In this document: positions 25,102 to 35,800 of the stretch, one piece after another
Numbering within the stretch: position 1 is the stretch's first letter
Layout: each line of letters begins with the position of its first letter
DNA from: an uncultured Acholeplasmatales bacterium
GTDB lineage: Bacteria > Bacillota_I > Bacilli_A > Acholeplasmatales > Anaeroplasmataceae
Assembly: GCA_944324795.1 (NCBI GenBank)
Contig: CALUXR010000007.1
Location: 1 to 64,000, forward strand
Reading direction: 5' to 3'
Length of the DNA stretch: 64,000 nucleotides
Position numbers and translations under genes: made by a program
The notes under the pieces: model-generated
The model's database searches: none
The model's input: the letters and a program-made list of their open reading frames with translations, nothing else
Told to the model about the DNA's origin: nothing

Positions 25102-27738
25102 ATGAAGAAATTATTACAATCATTAGTACTAGTTCCTTTAGCTACACTAGCTTTAGTTGGCTGTAATAAAAAGGAAGAAAGTACTATAAATGAAACAACT
25201 CCACTTATCTTTTCAAGTGAAGAAGTAGACGGTGTATTTAACCCATTTTATTCAACAACTGGTGCTGATAGTACTATTGTTGGTATGACTCAATTATCTT
25301 TAATTTCAAATGATAAAAATGGTAATCCAACATATGGTGAAGATGAAGCAGTTGCGGCATTAGATTATCAAACTGTAACAAATGGTAGTGGTAATAATCA
25401 AACTACAACATATTATTTTGTTTTAAAGAATAATGTTAAATATTCTAATGGTTCACCACTAACTATTAAAGATGTATTATTTAATTTATATGTATATTTA
25501 GATCCTGTTTATACTGGTTCTACAACTATTTATTCTACAGATATTGTAGGTCTTCAAGCTTATAGAACTCAAAGTGAAGATGAAAATGAACAAGATTCAT
25601 TTAATGAACAATTTGAAACTGCAGCTCAAACACGTATAAATGATTTATTATTTGCATATGATGAAATCATATCTTCTGAAATTTCTGCTAATTTCACTAT
25701 TGATGAATTTAGAAATGAATTAGCTGATCAAAATGCTCCTTATTATACTGAAGATTTAGTAAAAGATTATGATAAAGCACTTGAATTATTTAAAGAAGAA
25801 TTAAATAATGACTATATTAATAATGTAGGTTCTTATGTTGATTTTACATTAGAAGCTGAAGATGGTACTGTTTATAAACCATTTACAACAGATGTTGAAA
25901 TGTTCTTATATAATGAAGGTTATATTCAATTTGATGCTAAAGCTAACCCAGATCCTGATACTGGTCTTGGTAATGGTGAATTAACATATACATGGGGAGA
26001 TATATCTTTAGCTAAAGAATTAACAAAAGATGAAGCTATTGATAATGTTTATAATGATATTATCCCTAATAAGTTAGGTGAAGTTATTCAATATTGGGCT
26101 ACTGCTACTGAATTATTCACATATATAGCTAATGAAGAAAAGAGTGAATATTTTGCAAATATTTCATCAGATAATGCTATTCCTAATATTTCTGGTATAA
26201 AATTTGCTAATAAAGATGGTATGGTAAGAGTTAATGGTCAAGAATATGATGCCGTTCAATATAATGAAGATGGTTCACCAAAAGAAGGTTATAATGAAGT
26301 TTTATCTATAACTATTAATGGTGTTGACCCTAAAGCTATTTGGAACTTTGCATTCCCTATTGCTCCTATGTATTATTATTCATCAACTAATTATAATGGT
26401 CACAATTTAATTGAAGAATTCGACTTCGTTTCTAATTTTGGGGTTGTTCGTGGTGATCAAAATTTCCAAAATAATGTAATTAAAGACCCTGCTAAAATTG
26501 GTGTTCCTGTTGGTGCTGGTGCTTATATGGCAAGTAAACAAGAAGGTGGTACTGATAATGTACAATCTGGTGATTTCTTAGAAAATAATGTTATTTATTA
26601 TGAAAGAAATCCACATTTCATAATGGGTAGACCAACAATTAAAATGATTCGTTATACTGTAGTTGCTTCTACACAAATGATTAACTCTCTTGAAACTAAT
26701 GCTATTGATTATGTTTCTCCAAATTCTACAAATGAAAATAAAGCTCAATTAGAACAATTAAAACAAAATGGTAAAAGTATTAATTATAAAACTGTTCAAT
26801 CATTAGGTTATGGTTATATTGGTGTTAATGCTAAATTTGTTCCAACATTAGAAGTTAGACAAGCTATTATGCATGCGATTAATACTAATTTAACTGTAAA
26901 TTATTATGGCGGTAGTGCTAAGCCAATTTATCGTGGTATGTCTTTATCAAGTTGGGCTTATCCACAAGGAGCTACAGCTTATTATCCTTATATAGGTGAT
27001 CCAATCCCTAGCGATTTAACTAAAGTTAATCCATATTATCGTGATTATGTTGAAGCTAGTGGAAAACGTGCAGGTGAAAGATTTTCTCAAGAAGAACAAA
27101 TCGATTTTATCACTTCATTAGTAGAAAGTGCAGGATATTATGAAGGATCTGATGGCGTTTATACTGATGGTCAAAATGTTTTAAGATATACATTTACTAT
27201 TGCTGGTAGTGAAACTGAACACCCTGCATATAATGCTTTCCATGCTGCTGCTGAATTATTAAATAAATGTGGTTTTGATGTTGAAGCTAAAAATGATGCC
27301 AATGCATTAAAGAAATTAACTACAGGCGATTTAGCTGTTTGGGCTGCTGCTTGGAGTAGTACAATTGACCCTGATATGTATCAAGTTTATCATAAAGATT
27401 CTACAGCTGGTTCAGTTTTAAACTGGGGTTATCCAACTATTACAACTAATGCTGGTGGAAGATTTGCTGATGAAGTAGCTATCTTAGATGAATTATCAGA
27501 ATTAATCGAAGAAGCACGTGAAACAAACGATCAAGATGCTAGAGCGGCTATTTATTCTGATGCTTTAGATAAAGTTATGGAACTTGCAGTTGAACTTCCT
27601 TGTTATCAACGTGATGACTTATTTGCTTACAACACTGCTAAATTAGATGAAAATTCATTATTAAAAGATAGTGAAGTATCATCATTTGTAAGCTATACAA
27701 ATAAGATGTGGTTATTAAGATTAAATGAAGTACAATAA
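25102..27738 (+). CDS. oppA: Oligopeptide ABC transporter substrate-binding lipoprotein
   Basis: A family 5 extracellular solute-binding protein (OppA/DppA type) with lipobox LVGC (Cys21). Recognisable segments include the N-terminal LIFSSEEVDGVFNPFYSTTGAD, FVLKNNVKYSNGSPLTIKDVLFNL, GVPVGAGAYMASKQ, the ligand-domain MINSLETNAIDYVSPN and VRQAIMHAINTNLTVNYYGGSAKPIYRGM. At 878 residues it is over 300 longer than the usual ~540. The extra length sits mainly between about 145 and 340, a charged helix-rich insertion. Permease and ATPase genes follow directly, separated by a hairpin that may lower downstream expression relative to the binding protein. Peptides are the likely ligand, given the downstream protease gene; the symbol is by family and context. 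Confidence 0.9.
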   Translation: MKKLLQSLVLVPLATLALVGCNKKEESTINETTPLIFSSEEVDGVFNPFYSTTGADSTIVGMTQLSLISNDKNGNPTYGEDEAVAALDYQTVTNGSGNNQTTTYYFVLKNNVKYSNGSPLTIKDVLFNLYVYLDPVYTGSTTIYSTDIVGLQAYRTQSEDENEQDSFNEQFETAAQTRINDLLFAYDEIISSEISANFTIDEFRNELADQNAPYYTEDLVKDYDKALELFKEELNNDYINNVGSYVDFTLEAEDGTVYKPFTTDVEMFLYNEGYIQFDAKANPDPDTGLGNGELTYTWGDISLAKELTKDEAIDNVYNDIIPNKLGEVIQYWATATELFTYIANEEKSEYFANISSDNAIPNISGIKFANKDGMVRVNGQEYDAVQYNEDGSPKEGYNEVLSITINGVDPKAIWNFAFPIAPMYYYSSTNYNGHNLIEEFDFVSNFGVVRGDQNFQNNVIKDPAKIGVPVGAGAYMASKQEGGTDNVQSGDFLENNVIYYERNPHFIMGRPTIKMIRYTVVASTQMINSLETNAIDYVSPNSTNENKAQLEQLKQNGKSINYKTVQSLGYGYIGVNAKFVPTLEVRQAIMHAINTNLTVNYYGGSAKPIYRGMSLSSWAYPQGATAYYPYIGDPIPSDLTKVNPYYRDYVEASGKRAGERFSQEEQIDFITSLVESAGYYEGSDGVYTDGQNVLRYTFTIAGSETEHPAYNAFHAAAELLNKCGFDVEAKNDANALKKLTTGDLAVWAAAWSSTIDPDMYQVYHKDSTAGSVLNWGYPTITTNAGGRFADEVAILDELSELIEEARETNDQDARAAIYSDALDKVMELAVELPCYQRDDLFAYNTAKLDENSLLKDSEVSSFVSYTNKMWLLRLNEVQ

Positions 27739-27763
27739 AAGGGACCTTTTGGTCCCTTTATTG
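27738..27763 (+). terminator. Hairpin between binding protein and permease
   Basis: A perfect 9-bp stem (27738-27746 with 27751-27759) with a TTTT loop and only a short T-tail (TTTATT). It sits between oppA and oppB, where partial terminators or 3'-stabilising hairpins commonly set a higher level of the binding protein. Read-through is needed for the permease genes. Confidence 0.75.
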
Positions 27764-27785
27764 GGAGAATAAAGGAGGATAATAG

Positions 27786-28793
27786 ATGCTTAAATATATT
27801 ATCAAAAGATTGTTAGTTTCTCTTATAGTATTATTAGGTGTATCAATTTTAATCTATACTTTAGTTAGATTGATGCCAAACGACTATATCGACAATAAAT
27901 ATCGTGAACAATTGATGATTGGTACAATTTCTCAAGATCAAGTAGATGCCTTTAAAGCTTTATATGGATTAGATGATAATAGTTTTTTTGGAATTATTAA
28001 AGGATATTGGAATTGGTTAACAAATGCATTGCAGGGTCAACTTGGAGATTCATTTAAATATGAAAAACCTGTTCAAGAGGTTATTGTATCTAATATGTGG
28101 ACATCTTTCGCTATTGCTTTAATCGCTACCATTTTCCAATTTATAATTGCGATACCTCTTGGTATTTCAAGTGCTACTCATCAATATTCTATTCGTGATT
28201 ATACTGTTACAGTTTTAACAATGATTGGTATATCATTACCTACTTATTTCTTAGCGGCAATTGTTATTAAGATTTTCGCTGTTGATTTAGGGTGGTTCCC
28301 AAATAGTGGTCTAGTTGATCCAAGTGCGACTTACCCAGCAACTTTTGCAGGTTGGTTTGCTAAACTTGGTGATATGATTCATCACTTAATTTTACCAATT
28401 TTCGTATCTGTCATTTTATCAATTGGTAGTTTAATGCGTTATACTCGTACTAATATGTTAGAAGTATTAAATGCTGATTATATTAGGACAGCGCGTGCTA
28501 AAGGTTTATCTGAAAAGAAAGTTATTTATAAACATGCATTTAGAAATACTCTAATTCCTTTAGTCACTATTTTAGCAGGTATCTTACCATCTTTATTTGG
28601 TGGTATGATGATTACAGAAGAAGTATTTGGTATCAATGGTATAGGTCGTTTAGCTTATAATGCTTTACAAGATGGTGATATCCCATTTGTTATGGGTTAT
28701 AATATGTTCTTAGCGGTTTTAACAGTTATAGGTACATTATTATCAGATTTAATGTATTCAATTGTTGACCCACGTGTAAATTTAAGTAAGTAG
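27786..28793 (+). CDS. oppB: Oligopeptide ABC transporter permease OppB
   Basis: The 335-residue inner-membrane permease has the OppB/DppB N-terminus (LKYIIKRLLVSLIVLLGVSI), about six membrane helices, and the EAA-type loop RTARAKGLSEKKVIYKHAFRN that contacts the ATPases. AAGGAGG precedes ATG 27786. It is the expected partner of the permease gene that starts nine bases after its stop. Length and motifs are typical of the family, with no sign of damage. It is placed directly between the substrate-binding lipoprotein and OppC, giving the standard A-B-C-D-F order. Confidence 0.95.
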   Translation: MLKYIIKRLLVSLIVLLGVSILIYTLVRLMPNDYIDNKYREQLMIGTISQDQVDAFKALYGLDDNSFFGIIKGYWNWLTNALQGQLGDSFKYEKPVQEVIVSNMWTSFAIALIATIFQFIIAIPLGISSATHQYSIRDYTVTVLTMIGISLPTYFLAAIVIKIFAVDLGWFPNSGLVDPSATYPATFAGWFAKLGDMIHHLILPIFVSVILSIGSLMRYTRTNMLEVLNADYIRTARAKGLSEKKVIYKHAFRNTLIPLVTILAGILPSLFGGMMITEEVFGINGIGRLAYNALQDGDIPFVMGYNMFLAVLTVIGTLLSDLMYSIVDPRVNLSK

Positions 28794-28801
28794 GTGAGTT
28801 T

Positions 28802-29887
28802 ATGGGTTCAGAATTATTAGAAAATGAAATAAAAGCTGAAACAGAAGTAGAAAATGATAAAATCACTTCAGAAGCTGAAGAAAATGTAGAAAATTTTGAA
28901 GAAGAAACTCACTATAAACAAATGAGTCCAATTAAATTAGTCTTACGTCGTTTTTTCCGTTCTAGACTATCTATAGTTGGTCTTGTTATGATTGTATTAT
29001 TATTCTTATTTAGTTTTTTAGGCCCTGTAATTTATCAAAAATGGGGTGAAACAGAAGTTGATTATACACAAATCGTTGAAGTAATTGAAAAATCTTATGA
29101 AGTTACTTTACCTGATGGAACTGAAGTTACAATTTATGAACAAGTTGATTCTATTAGAGATATAAACGCTAAAGCTCCACCAAGTTCTGAACATTTACTT
29201 GGTACTGATAATTATGGTATGGATGTTTTTTCTCGCTTGATGTATGGGGGTAGAATTTCTCTAACTATCGGTTTTATCGTTGTCATATTAGAGACTATTG
29301 TAGGTATAATAATTGGTGGTATAGCTGGTTATTTTGGTAAATGGGTTGACCAAGTATTGATGCGTATTGTTGATATTTTTAACTGCGTACCAACTTTACC
29401 AATATTACTTATTGCGAGTGCTTTACTAGATGGTTGGCAAGTAGATGCATCACTTCGTATTTATTATTTGATGGTTATTATCACAATATTTGGTTGGAGT
29501 GGTACAGCTCGTTTAGTTCGTGGTCAAATATTAAGTTTAAGAGAACAAGAATATATAACAGCCACTGAAGTTATGGGTTTACCAGTATGGCGTAAAATTT
29601 TTAAACATTTAATTCCAAATGTTATGCCACAACTTATTGTATCTATGACTTTAGGTCTTGGTAGTGTTATTCTATATGAATCAACATTAAGTTATTTGGG
29701 ACTTGGTGTTCAATTACCATATGCCGCTTGGGGTACAATGATTTCTGCATCAAAAGACCCAGTTGTTTTAGCTAATTATCCGTATATTTGGTTACCAGCT
29801 GGTTTCATGATTGTTTTAGCGGTTTTAGGCTTTAACTTTGTTGGTGATGGTCTTCGTGACGCGATGGATCCTAAATCTAAGAAGTAG
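28802..29887 (+). CDS. oppC: Oligopeptide ABC transporter permease OppC
   Basis: The 361-residue permease has a Glu-rich cytoplasmic N-terminal tail of about 45 residues and a first helix (about 53-75). An extracytoplasmic segment follows with LPDGTEVTIYEQVD and the family motif LLGTDNYGMDVFSRLMYGGRISL, then five further helices with the EAA loop EYITATEVMGLPVWRKIFKHLIPN. AGGTGA lies before ATG 28802. The extracytoplasmic insertion between the first helix and the LGTD motif is a normal feature of OppC. It forms the transmembrane pore with OppB. Confidence 0.95.
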   Translation: MGSELLENEIKAETEVENDKITSEAEENVENFEEETHYKQMSPIKLVLRRFFRSRLSIVGLVMIVLLFLFSFLGPVIYQKWGETEVDYTQIVEVIEKSYEVTLPDGTEVTIYEQVDSIRDINAKAPPSSEHLLGTDNYGMDVFSRLMYGGRISLTIGFIVVILETIVGIIIGGIAGYFGKWVDQVLMRIVDIFNCVPTLPILLIASALLDGWQVDASLRIYYLMVIITIFGWSGTARLVRGQILSLREQEYITATEVMGLPVWRKIFKHLIPNVMPQLIVSMTLGLGSVILYESTLSYLGLGVQLPYAAWGTMISASKDPVVLANYPYIWLPAGFMIVLAVLGFNFVGDGLRDAMDPKSKK

Positions 29888-29896
29888 GTGATTATT

Positions 29897-31075
29897 ATGT
29901 TTAAGAAGAAAAATAATAAAGCAAAAGGTAATTACCTAACTTTAAAAGAAAGTAGAGCTATTATAAAACATAATATTAAACAAATGAAATATTATGAAAA
30001 ATTGAAGAAAGCTAATGTTGATGTTAGTGATTATACAACTGTTATGCATGATCCTAATAATGTTGTAGAAATTGAAAATTTACATACAGTTTTCTTTACT
30101 GATAATGGTACTGTTAATTCAGTTAATGGGGTTTCATTTAATATTCCTAAAAATAAAGTTGTTGGGGTAGTTGGTGAATCTGGTTGTGGTAAATCAGTTA
30201 CTTCATTATCAATTATGCAATTAGTTCAATCACCTCAAGGACAAGTAATTGAAGGTAGTATCAGATTTAATACTGATGATTTAGGTAATGATGAAACTGG
30301 TAATAAATTAGCATATGATATCGTTAAAATGCCTACTAAAGATATGTATAAAATTAGAGGTAAAGATATAACGATGATTTTCCAAGAACCGATGACTTCT
30401 TTAAATCCAATATTTACAATCGGCTATCAATTAGATGAAGTTATGTTTATTCATGAACCTAATATGAGTAAAGAAGATGTTAAAAAACACAGTATTGAAA
30501 TGCTTATAAAAGTAGGTATTTCAATGCCAGAACGTACTTACAATTCATATCCTCATGAATTATCAGGTGGTATGCGTCAAAGAGTAATGATCGCGATGGC
30601 TTTAGCTGGTAGTCCAAAATTAATTATTGCTGATGAACCAACAACTGCTCTTGATGTTACTATTCAAGCTCAAATCTTAGATTTACTTAAAAGTATTCAA
30701 AAAGAAATTGGTTGTTCAATAATGCTTATAACTCATGATTTAGGTGTTATTGCAGAAATGGCTGATGAAGTTATTGTTATGTATGCTGGTCGTGTTATTG
30801 AACGTGGTACAGTTAGAGAAATATTTAATGATCCACGTCACCCATATACTATTGGTTTACAAAAATCAAAACCATTAATTAATACTGATGTTAATGAACC
30901 ACTATATTCAATTCCTGGTCAAGTACCAAATCCTATCAATATGCCAGATCATTGTTTCTTTAAATCTAGATGTAATAAATGTATGGCTAAATGTAGTGGT
31001 GAATATCCAAAAGAAATTAAAATCAGTGATACACATTATGTGTCTTGTTATTTATATGATAAGGAGGGAAAATAA
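29897..31075 (+). CDS. oppD: Oligopeptide ABC transporter ATPase OppD
   Basis: ATG 29897 is preferred because AGGTG (29886-29890) is well placed; a GTG at 29888 is in frame nine bases earlier. The 392-residue ATPase has a basic N-terminal extension of about 55 residues before the ABC domain, Walker A GESGCGKS, Q-loop FQEPMTSLNP, signature LSGGMRQR and Walker B IADEPTTALD. The C-terminal oligopeptide-transport extension holds a cluster of cysteines (CFFKSRCNKCMAKC) of the kind that can hold an Fe-S cluster in DppD-type proteins. It hydrolyses ATP for peptide uptake. The stop overlaps the OppF start (TAATG). Confidence 0.94.
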   Translation: MFKKKNNKAKGNYLTLKESRAIIKHNIKQMKYYEKLKKANVDVSDYTTVMHDPNNVVEIENLHTVFFTDNGTVNSVNGVSFNIPKNKVVGVVGESGCGKSVTSLSIMQLVQSPQGQVIEGSIRFNTDDLGNDETGNKLAYDIVKMPTKDMYKIRGKDITMIFQEPMTSLNPIFTIGYQLDEVMFIHEPNMSKEDVKKHSIEMLIKVGISMPERTYNSYPHELSGGMRQRVMIAMALAGSPKLIIADEPTTALDVTIQAQILDLLKSIQKEIGCSIMLITHDLGVIAEMADEVIVMYAGRVIERGTVREIFNDPRHPYTIGLQKSKPLINTDVNEPLYSIPGQVPNPINMPDHCFFKSRCNKCMAKCSGEYPKEIKISDTHYVSCYLYDKEGK

Positions 31076-32637
31076 TGGCTAATAGAATTCTTGAAGTTAA
31101 AAATATGAAATTATATTTCCCTCTACATAAAAATCTTTTAGGTAAGCCACAAGCTTATTTAAGAGCTGTTGATGATATCAGTTTTAATCTTAATGTTGGT
31201 GAAACTATCGGTGTAGTTGGTGAATCTGGTTGTGGTAAGACTACTCTCGGAAGAACTATTTTACGTCTTTATAATCCGACTGCTGGTAAAGCTATTTATT
31301 TTGGTCGTGATGTTGAAGAATTTTCACCAAATTATTATATTAAAGCTATTAAAAGATTACCTCTTTATAAATTATTAATTGGTAAAAAATTAGCTGATAG
31401 TGAAAGTGAAACTATTAATAATATAATTAATGAATCTGCGGAAATTACAGGTGCTTTAATATTAGCTGATAATCTAACAGAAATAAAAAGTATTTTATTA
31501 AATAAAATTAAATTACATAAAAAAATCAATAAATTAGAACCAAAAATTATTGATTTAAGTTATAAAAAGAATAAAGAAGAAAAGATTAAAATTCTAAAAG
31601 AAAAATTAGAAAATTATAAAAAAGAATATGAAGATGTTTTAAATAAAATTAAAGACATTAAAGAAAACATAAAACAAAATAGTCCTAAACAATATGAAGA
31701 ATTAGAAGCAAAGATGGATAGAGGCATTAATCTTGGTAAATTAAAACCAAGCGAAATGCGTAAACTTAGAGTAGATATTCAATTAATATTCCAAGATCCA
31801 TATTCTAGTTTACCTCCACGTATGACGGTTGGTAGTATTATTAGTGAAGCTGTAAAAGTTCATCATATTGTTCCTAAAGCTGAAGTATATGATTATGTAT
31901 TACATATAATGGAACAATGTGGTTTACAACCTCAATATTATGATCGCTATCCACATGAATTTAGTGGTGGTCAACGTCAAAGAATTTGTATTGCGAGGGC
32001 TTTAGCAGTTAAACCAAAATTAATAGTATGTGATGAGCCAGTTAGTGCCCTAGATGTGTCTATTCAGGCTCAAATCATTAATTTACTTAAAAATTTACAA
32101 CAAACTTTAGGTCTAACTTATATATTCATTTCTCATGATCTATCTGTTGTAAAATATATCACAAATAAAATATTAGTTATGTATTTAGGAAATATAATGG
32201 AATATGCAGATACAGAAGAATTATTTAAACATCCATTACATCCTTATACTGAAGCTTTATTTAGTGCTGTTCCTAATCCTGATCCAGATGCTAAAATGAA
32301 CAGAATCATTTTAAATGGTGATATTCCATCTCCTGCTAATCCACCTAAAGGCTGTAAATTTAATACACGTTGTCCTAAGGCAATGAAAATATGTGAATTC
32401 TTACAACCTAAAAGTTTAACTCCTAATCCTAATCATTATGTTTGTTGTCATTTATATGATAATGAAGTGTTAGATAATAGAGAACAATTAGAAAAAGATT
32501 GTATAGCAGAAGCTGAATTAGAATTAGAGATAGCAGAACAAAAAGAACAAGCAAAGCTTATTAATCGTTTAAAGAAAAAATTTGCTAAAAAAGATAAAGC
32601 TGAATCAGAAGAAATAAAAGATTCAAATGAAGAATAA
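31075..32637 (+). CDS. oppF: Oligopeptide ABC transporter ATPase OppF with coiled-coil insertion
   Basis: The 520-residue ATPase has Walker A GESGCGKTT, Q-loop FQDPYSSLPPRMTVG, signature FSGGQRQR and Walker B CDEPVSALD, then the C-terminal Cys-containing extension (CKFNTRCPKAMKIC). It is about 190 residues longer than a typical OppF. Some 140 residues, Lys/Glu/Ile-rich and probably coiled-coil (about 95-230), are inserted between the Walker A region and the Q-loop. A charged tail of about 50 residues ends the protein. AAGGAGGG precedes ATG 31075, which overlaps the oppD stop. The core motifs are intact, so it should be an active ATPase; the insertion may be a docking or regulatory arm. Confidence 0.93.
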   Translation: MANRILEVKNMKLYFPLHKNLLGKPQAYLRAVDDISFNLNVGETIGVVGESGCGKTTLGRTILRLYNPTAGKAIYFGRDVEEFSPNYYIKAIKRLPLYKLLIGKKLADSESETINNIINESAEITGALILADNLTEIKSILLNKIKLHKKINKLEPKIIDLSYKKNKEEKIKILKEKLENYKKEYEDVLNKIKDIKENIKQNSPKQYEELEAKMDRGINLGKLKPSEMRKLRVDIQLIFQDPYSSLPPRMTVGSIISEAVKVHHIVPKAEVYDYVLHIMEQCGLQPQYYDRYPHEFSGGQRQRICIARALAVKPKLIVCDEPVSALDVSIQAQIINLLKNLQQTLGLTYIFISHDLSVVKYITNKILVMYLGNIMEYADTEELFKHPLHPYTEALFSAVPNPDPDAKMNRIILNGDIPSPANPPKGCKFNTRCPKAMKICEFLQPKSLTPNPNHYVCCHLYDNEVLDNREQLEKDCIAEAELELEIAEQKEQAKLINRLKKKFAKKDKAESEEIKDSNEE

Positions 32638-32845
32638 AAAAAATAAAGTTAAATATATTGATGATGGTCATACTATTTATAGTATGGAAGGCTTAAGAAA
32701 ACATAAAGAAGGTAATTTAGAGGTAAATAAAAAGGAAAAAAATGCGATTATTAAGGCGGCTTTTCAAGTTTATTTACCGGTTCTAATAATTATTTTAAGT
32801 GGTTTTACTTTAGCTATCTTACTTATATATTTTTGGCTTAACTAA
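32627..32845 (+). CDS. Small single-pass membrane protein after oppF
   Basis: The 72-residue product overlaps the end of oppF by 11 bases. It has a basic N-terminus, the sequence KYIDDGHTIYSMEGL (about 9-23), a charged segment with NKKEKNAIIKAAFQVYLP, and one membrane helix (about 50-70). I recall similar small proteins with a DDGHTIYSM motif and a C-terminal helix in other Firmicutes, which supports a real gene, but no function is known to me. The ribosome binding site is weak, so translation may depend on coupling with oppF. Its position between the transporter and the giant protease may mean an accessory role in either. Confidence 0.75.
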   Translation: MKNKKNKVKYIDDGHTIYSMEGLRKHKEGNLEVNKKEKNAIIKAAFQVYLPVLIIILSGFTLAILLIYFWLN

Positions 32846-32861
32846 TTTATGGAGGATAATA

Positions 32862-35800
32862 ATGAAAGTCTTTATAAAAAGAATTTTAGGTATATTAGGA
32901 CTTGGTATTATTGCTACTTGTGCATCTTGTGCTAAGGATAATAGTAATACTGATTCTAATACATCTGATGTAATTAAAGAAGATGTCCCATTACTTCTAA
33001 CTAATGCAGAAGTTTCGCAAGAATCTAGATTAAATATGATGAAGGCGAACGCGATTAAAGAAAATAATGGTTATTTAGATAGTGATGAAATCTCTGTAGT
33101 CATCGAACTTGAAGAAGATTCTTTAATCGATGAATATACTAATGTTTATTCGACTAAATATAAAACTGTAGCAGAATATGCTGCAAGTCCTGAAGGGGAA
33201 AAGAAGGCAACTGCTATTTTAGAAGATCAAAACAACTTATTAAAAAGCTTGCAAGCTAAAGGTTATTTAGAAGATGTTTTATATCAATATAGTACAGTTT
33301 TAAATGGTATAGCTATTAAAACTACCTATGGTAATTTAGAAAAAATAAACAAATTACATAATGTTGCAAGTACATATATTTCTGAAACTTATAATGCACC
33401 ACAAAGTGTTGATGTAACTGAAGATGCTGTAACAAATGTTGTTGATGTTTATGAAACAGGTATTTTCAATTCATCAAGCGTTGAATATGATGGTGATGGT
33501 ACATCTGTTGCTATTTTAGATAGTGGTTTTGATATTTCTCATGAAGTATTTCAAGATAAAGAAAATTCTTATCCAACTACTTTAGCGATTGATAGAGAAA
33601 AAGTTGATAGCATTTTAAGTCAAACTGTAGCGGCTAAACATAGTTCTAGTTTAATCGTTGATGATCTTTATAAAAATGATAAAGTACCATTTGCCTATGA
33701 TTATGCTGATTTTGACTTTGATGTTGAACCTACATTATCTAATCATGGTACGCACGTAGCTGGTATTATTGGTGGTTATTATAATGGTCAAATTGAAACT
33801 ATTGATAATTCAACATATAGTAATTTTATAGGTGTAGCTCCTAGAGCACAATTAGTATTAATGAAAGTATTCTCTGATTTAACTGATGGTGCTGATACTG
33901 AAGATTTACTTGCTGCCTTAGAAGATGCAACCTTACTTGGTGTTGACGCTATTAATATGTCACTTGGTACATCTTGTGGTTTCTCAAGAGAATATGATGA
34001 TGAAGTATTAAATAAAGTTTATGATGATATTAATAATAGTGGTATTAGCTTAGTTGTAGCAGCATCAAATAGCTTTAGTTCTGGTTTTGGTGGTGAAGAT
34101 GCTAATACTAATAAAGTTACAAACCCTGAATCTTCAACTGTTGGTTCACCTTCAAGTTATTATGGTTCACTAGCAGTTGCTTCAATTAGTGGTACTAAAT
34201 CTGATTATATTGTTGGTCCTGATAATTATGTTTTCTTCTATGAAGAATCTAGTTCAAATGCTTCTGGTAATTATCCTAACAACTTCTATGATGATTTAGG
34301 TATTAATGGAAGAGAAGAAATTGAATATGTAACTGTTCCTGGTTATGGTATTAGATCTAACTATAATGGTCTTAATGTTAAAGGTAAAATAGCCCTTGTT
34401 AAACGTGGCTCTAATTCATTTGAAGAAAAATGTGCAATAGCTCAAGATGAAGGTGCTAGAGGTATTATTATTTATAATAATGTACCTGGTGATATTACAA
34501 TGTCTACAGGTAAAGTTACTGATTTCCCAGCTATTTCTATTACTAAGGATGATGGTGATGTTTTAGCTAAAAATAGAACAGGTGTTTTAACATTTGATTC
34601 ATCATATGAAGCAGGTCCATTTATGTCTGATTTCTCAAGTTGGGGCCCTACATCTGATTTAAAATTAAAACCAGAAATTACAGCTCATGGTGGTAATATC
34701 GTATCAGCTGTTCCTGGTGGTGGTTATGATAAGATGAGTGGTACTTCAATGGCTTGTCCTAATATGACAGGTGTTGTTATCTTAATTAGACAATATTTAA
34801 AAGAAAAATATCCTGAAAAATCAGCAAAAGAAATTTCTGATTTAGCATATCAATTATTAATGTCTACTGCAACCATTGCCTTAAATGAAGAAGGAAATCC
34901 ATATTCACCTCGTAAACAAGGTGCTGGTCTTGCAAGTTTAAGTGAAGCAGTAACGACATATGCATATTTAAAAGTAAAGAATAATCCAGGATATGGTTTA
35001 GCAGACGGCGAACGTCCTAAATTAGAACTTGGTGATGATAAAGATAGAACTGGTGTCTATAAGATGACATTTATGGTTGTAAATACTTCAAATGAAGCTT
35101 TAAGTTATAATATTGAAGTTGATGGTATGACTGAAAGTGTATCAGTTACTGACCCTGATTATGTTTCTGAAATGAGTTATATGTTAGATGGTAGTCTAAA
35201 AGTAGATTCTATTACTGGTGGTAGTGTATCTGGTAATACTATTACAGTTAATCCTGATGCTGAAGCTACTGTAACTATAACTTATACTTTATCTGGTGCT
35301 GATAAAAAATATTTAAATGATTCATTCCCATATGGAATGTATATTGAAGGTTTTGTTAAATTATTACCTACAAGTGATAATAATGAAATTGCTTTAAATG
35401 CGCCATTCTTAGCTTTCTATGGTGATTGGACTGAAGCTCCTATTTTTGATAAAACATTCTATGAAGTTGAATCTGAAGCTTATGATAATTCAATCGATGA
35501 TGATGATAAAATTAAAGCTGACTATTATGCAACAGTACCATTTGGTACATATTTCCATAGTTATGTAATTTCACTTGGTACATATGTTTATAATATGGAT
35601 TTAACCCAATTTAACCAAATCCCTGCTCGTGAAGATCATATTGTCATTTCAAGTAATGAAGGTACAATTAATGGTATTAATGGTATCTATACTGGTCTTT
35701 TAAGAAATGTCGCGATGATGGAATATAAAATTACAGATAAGACGACAGGTGAAGTAATCTATACATTTAAAGATTATAATTGTAATAAAGCTTTCTCAAA

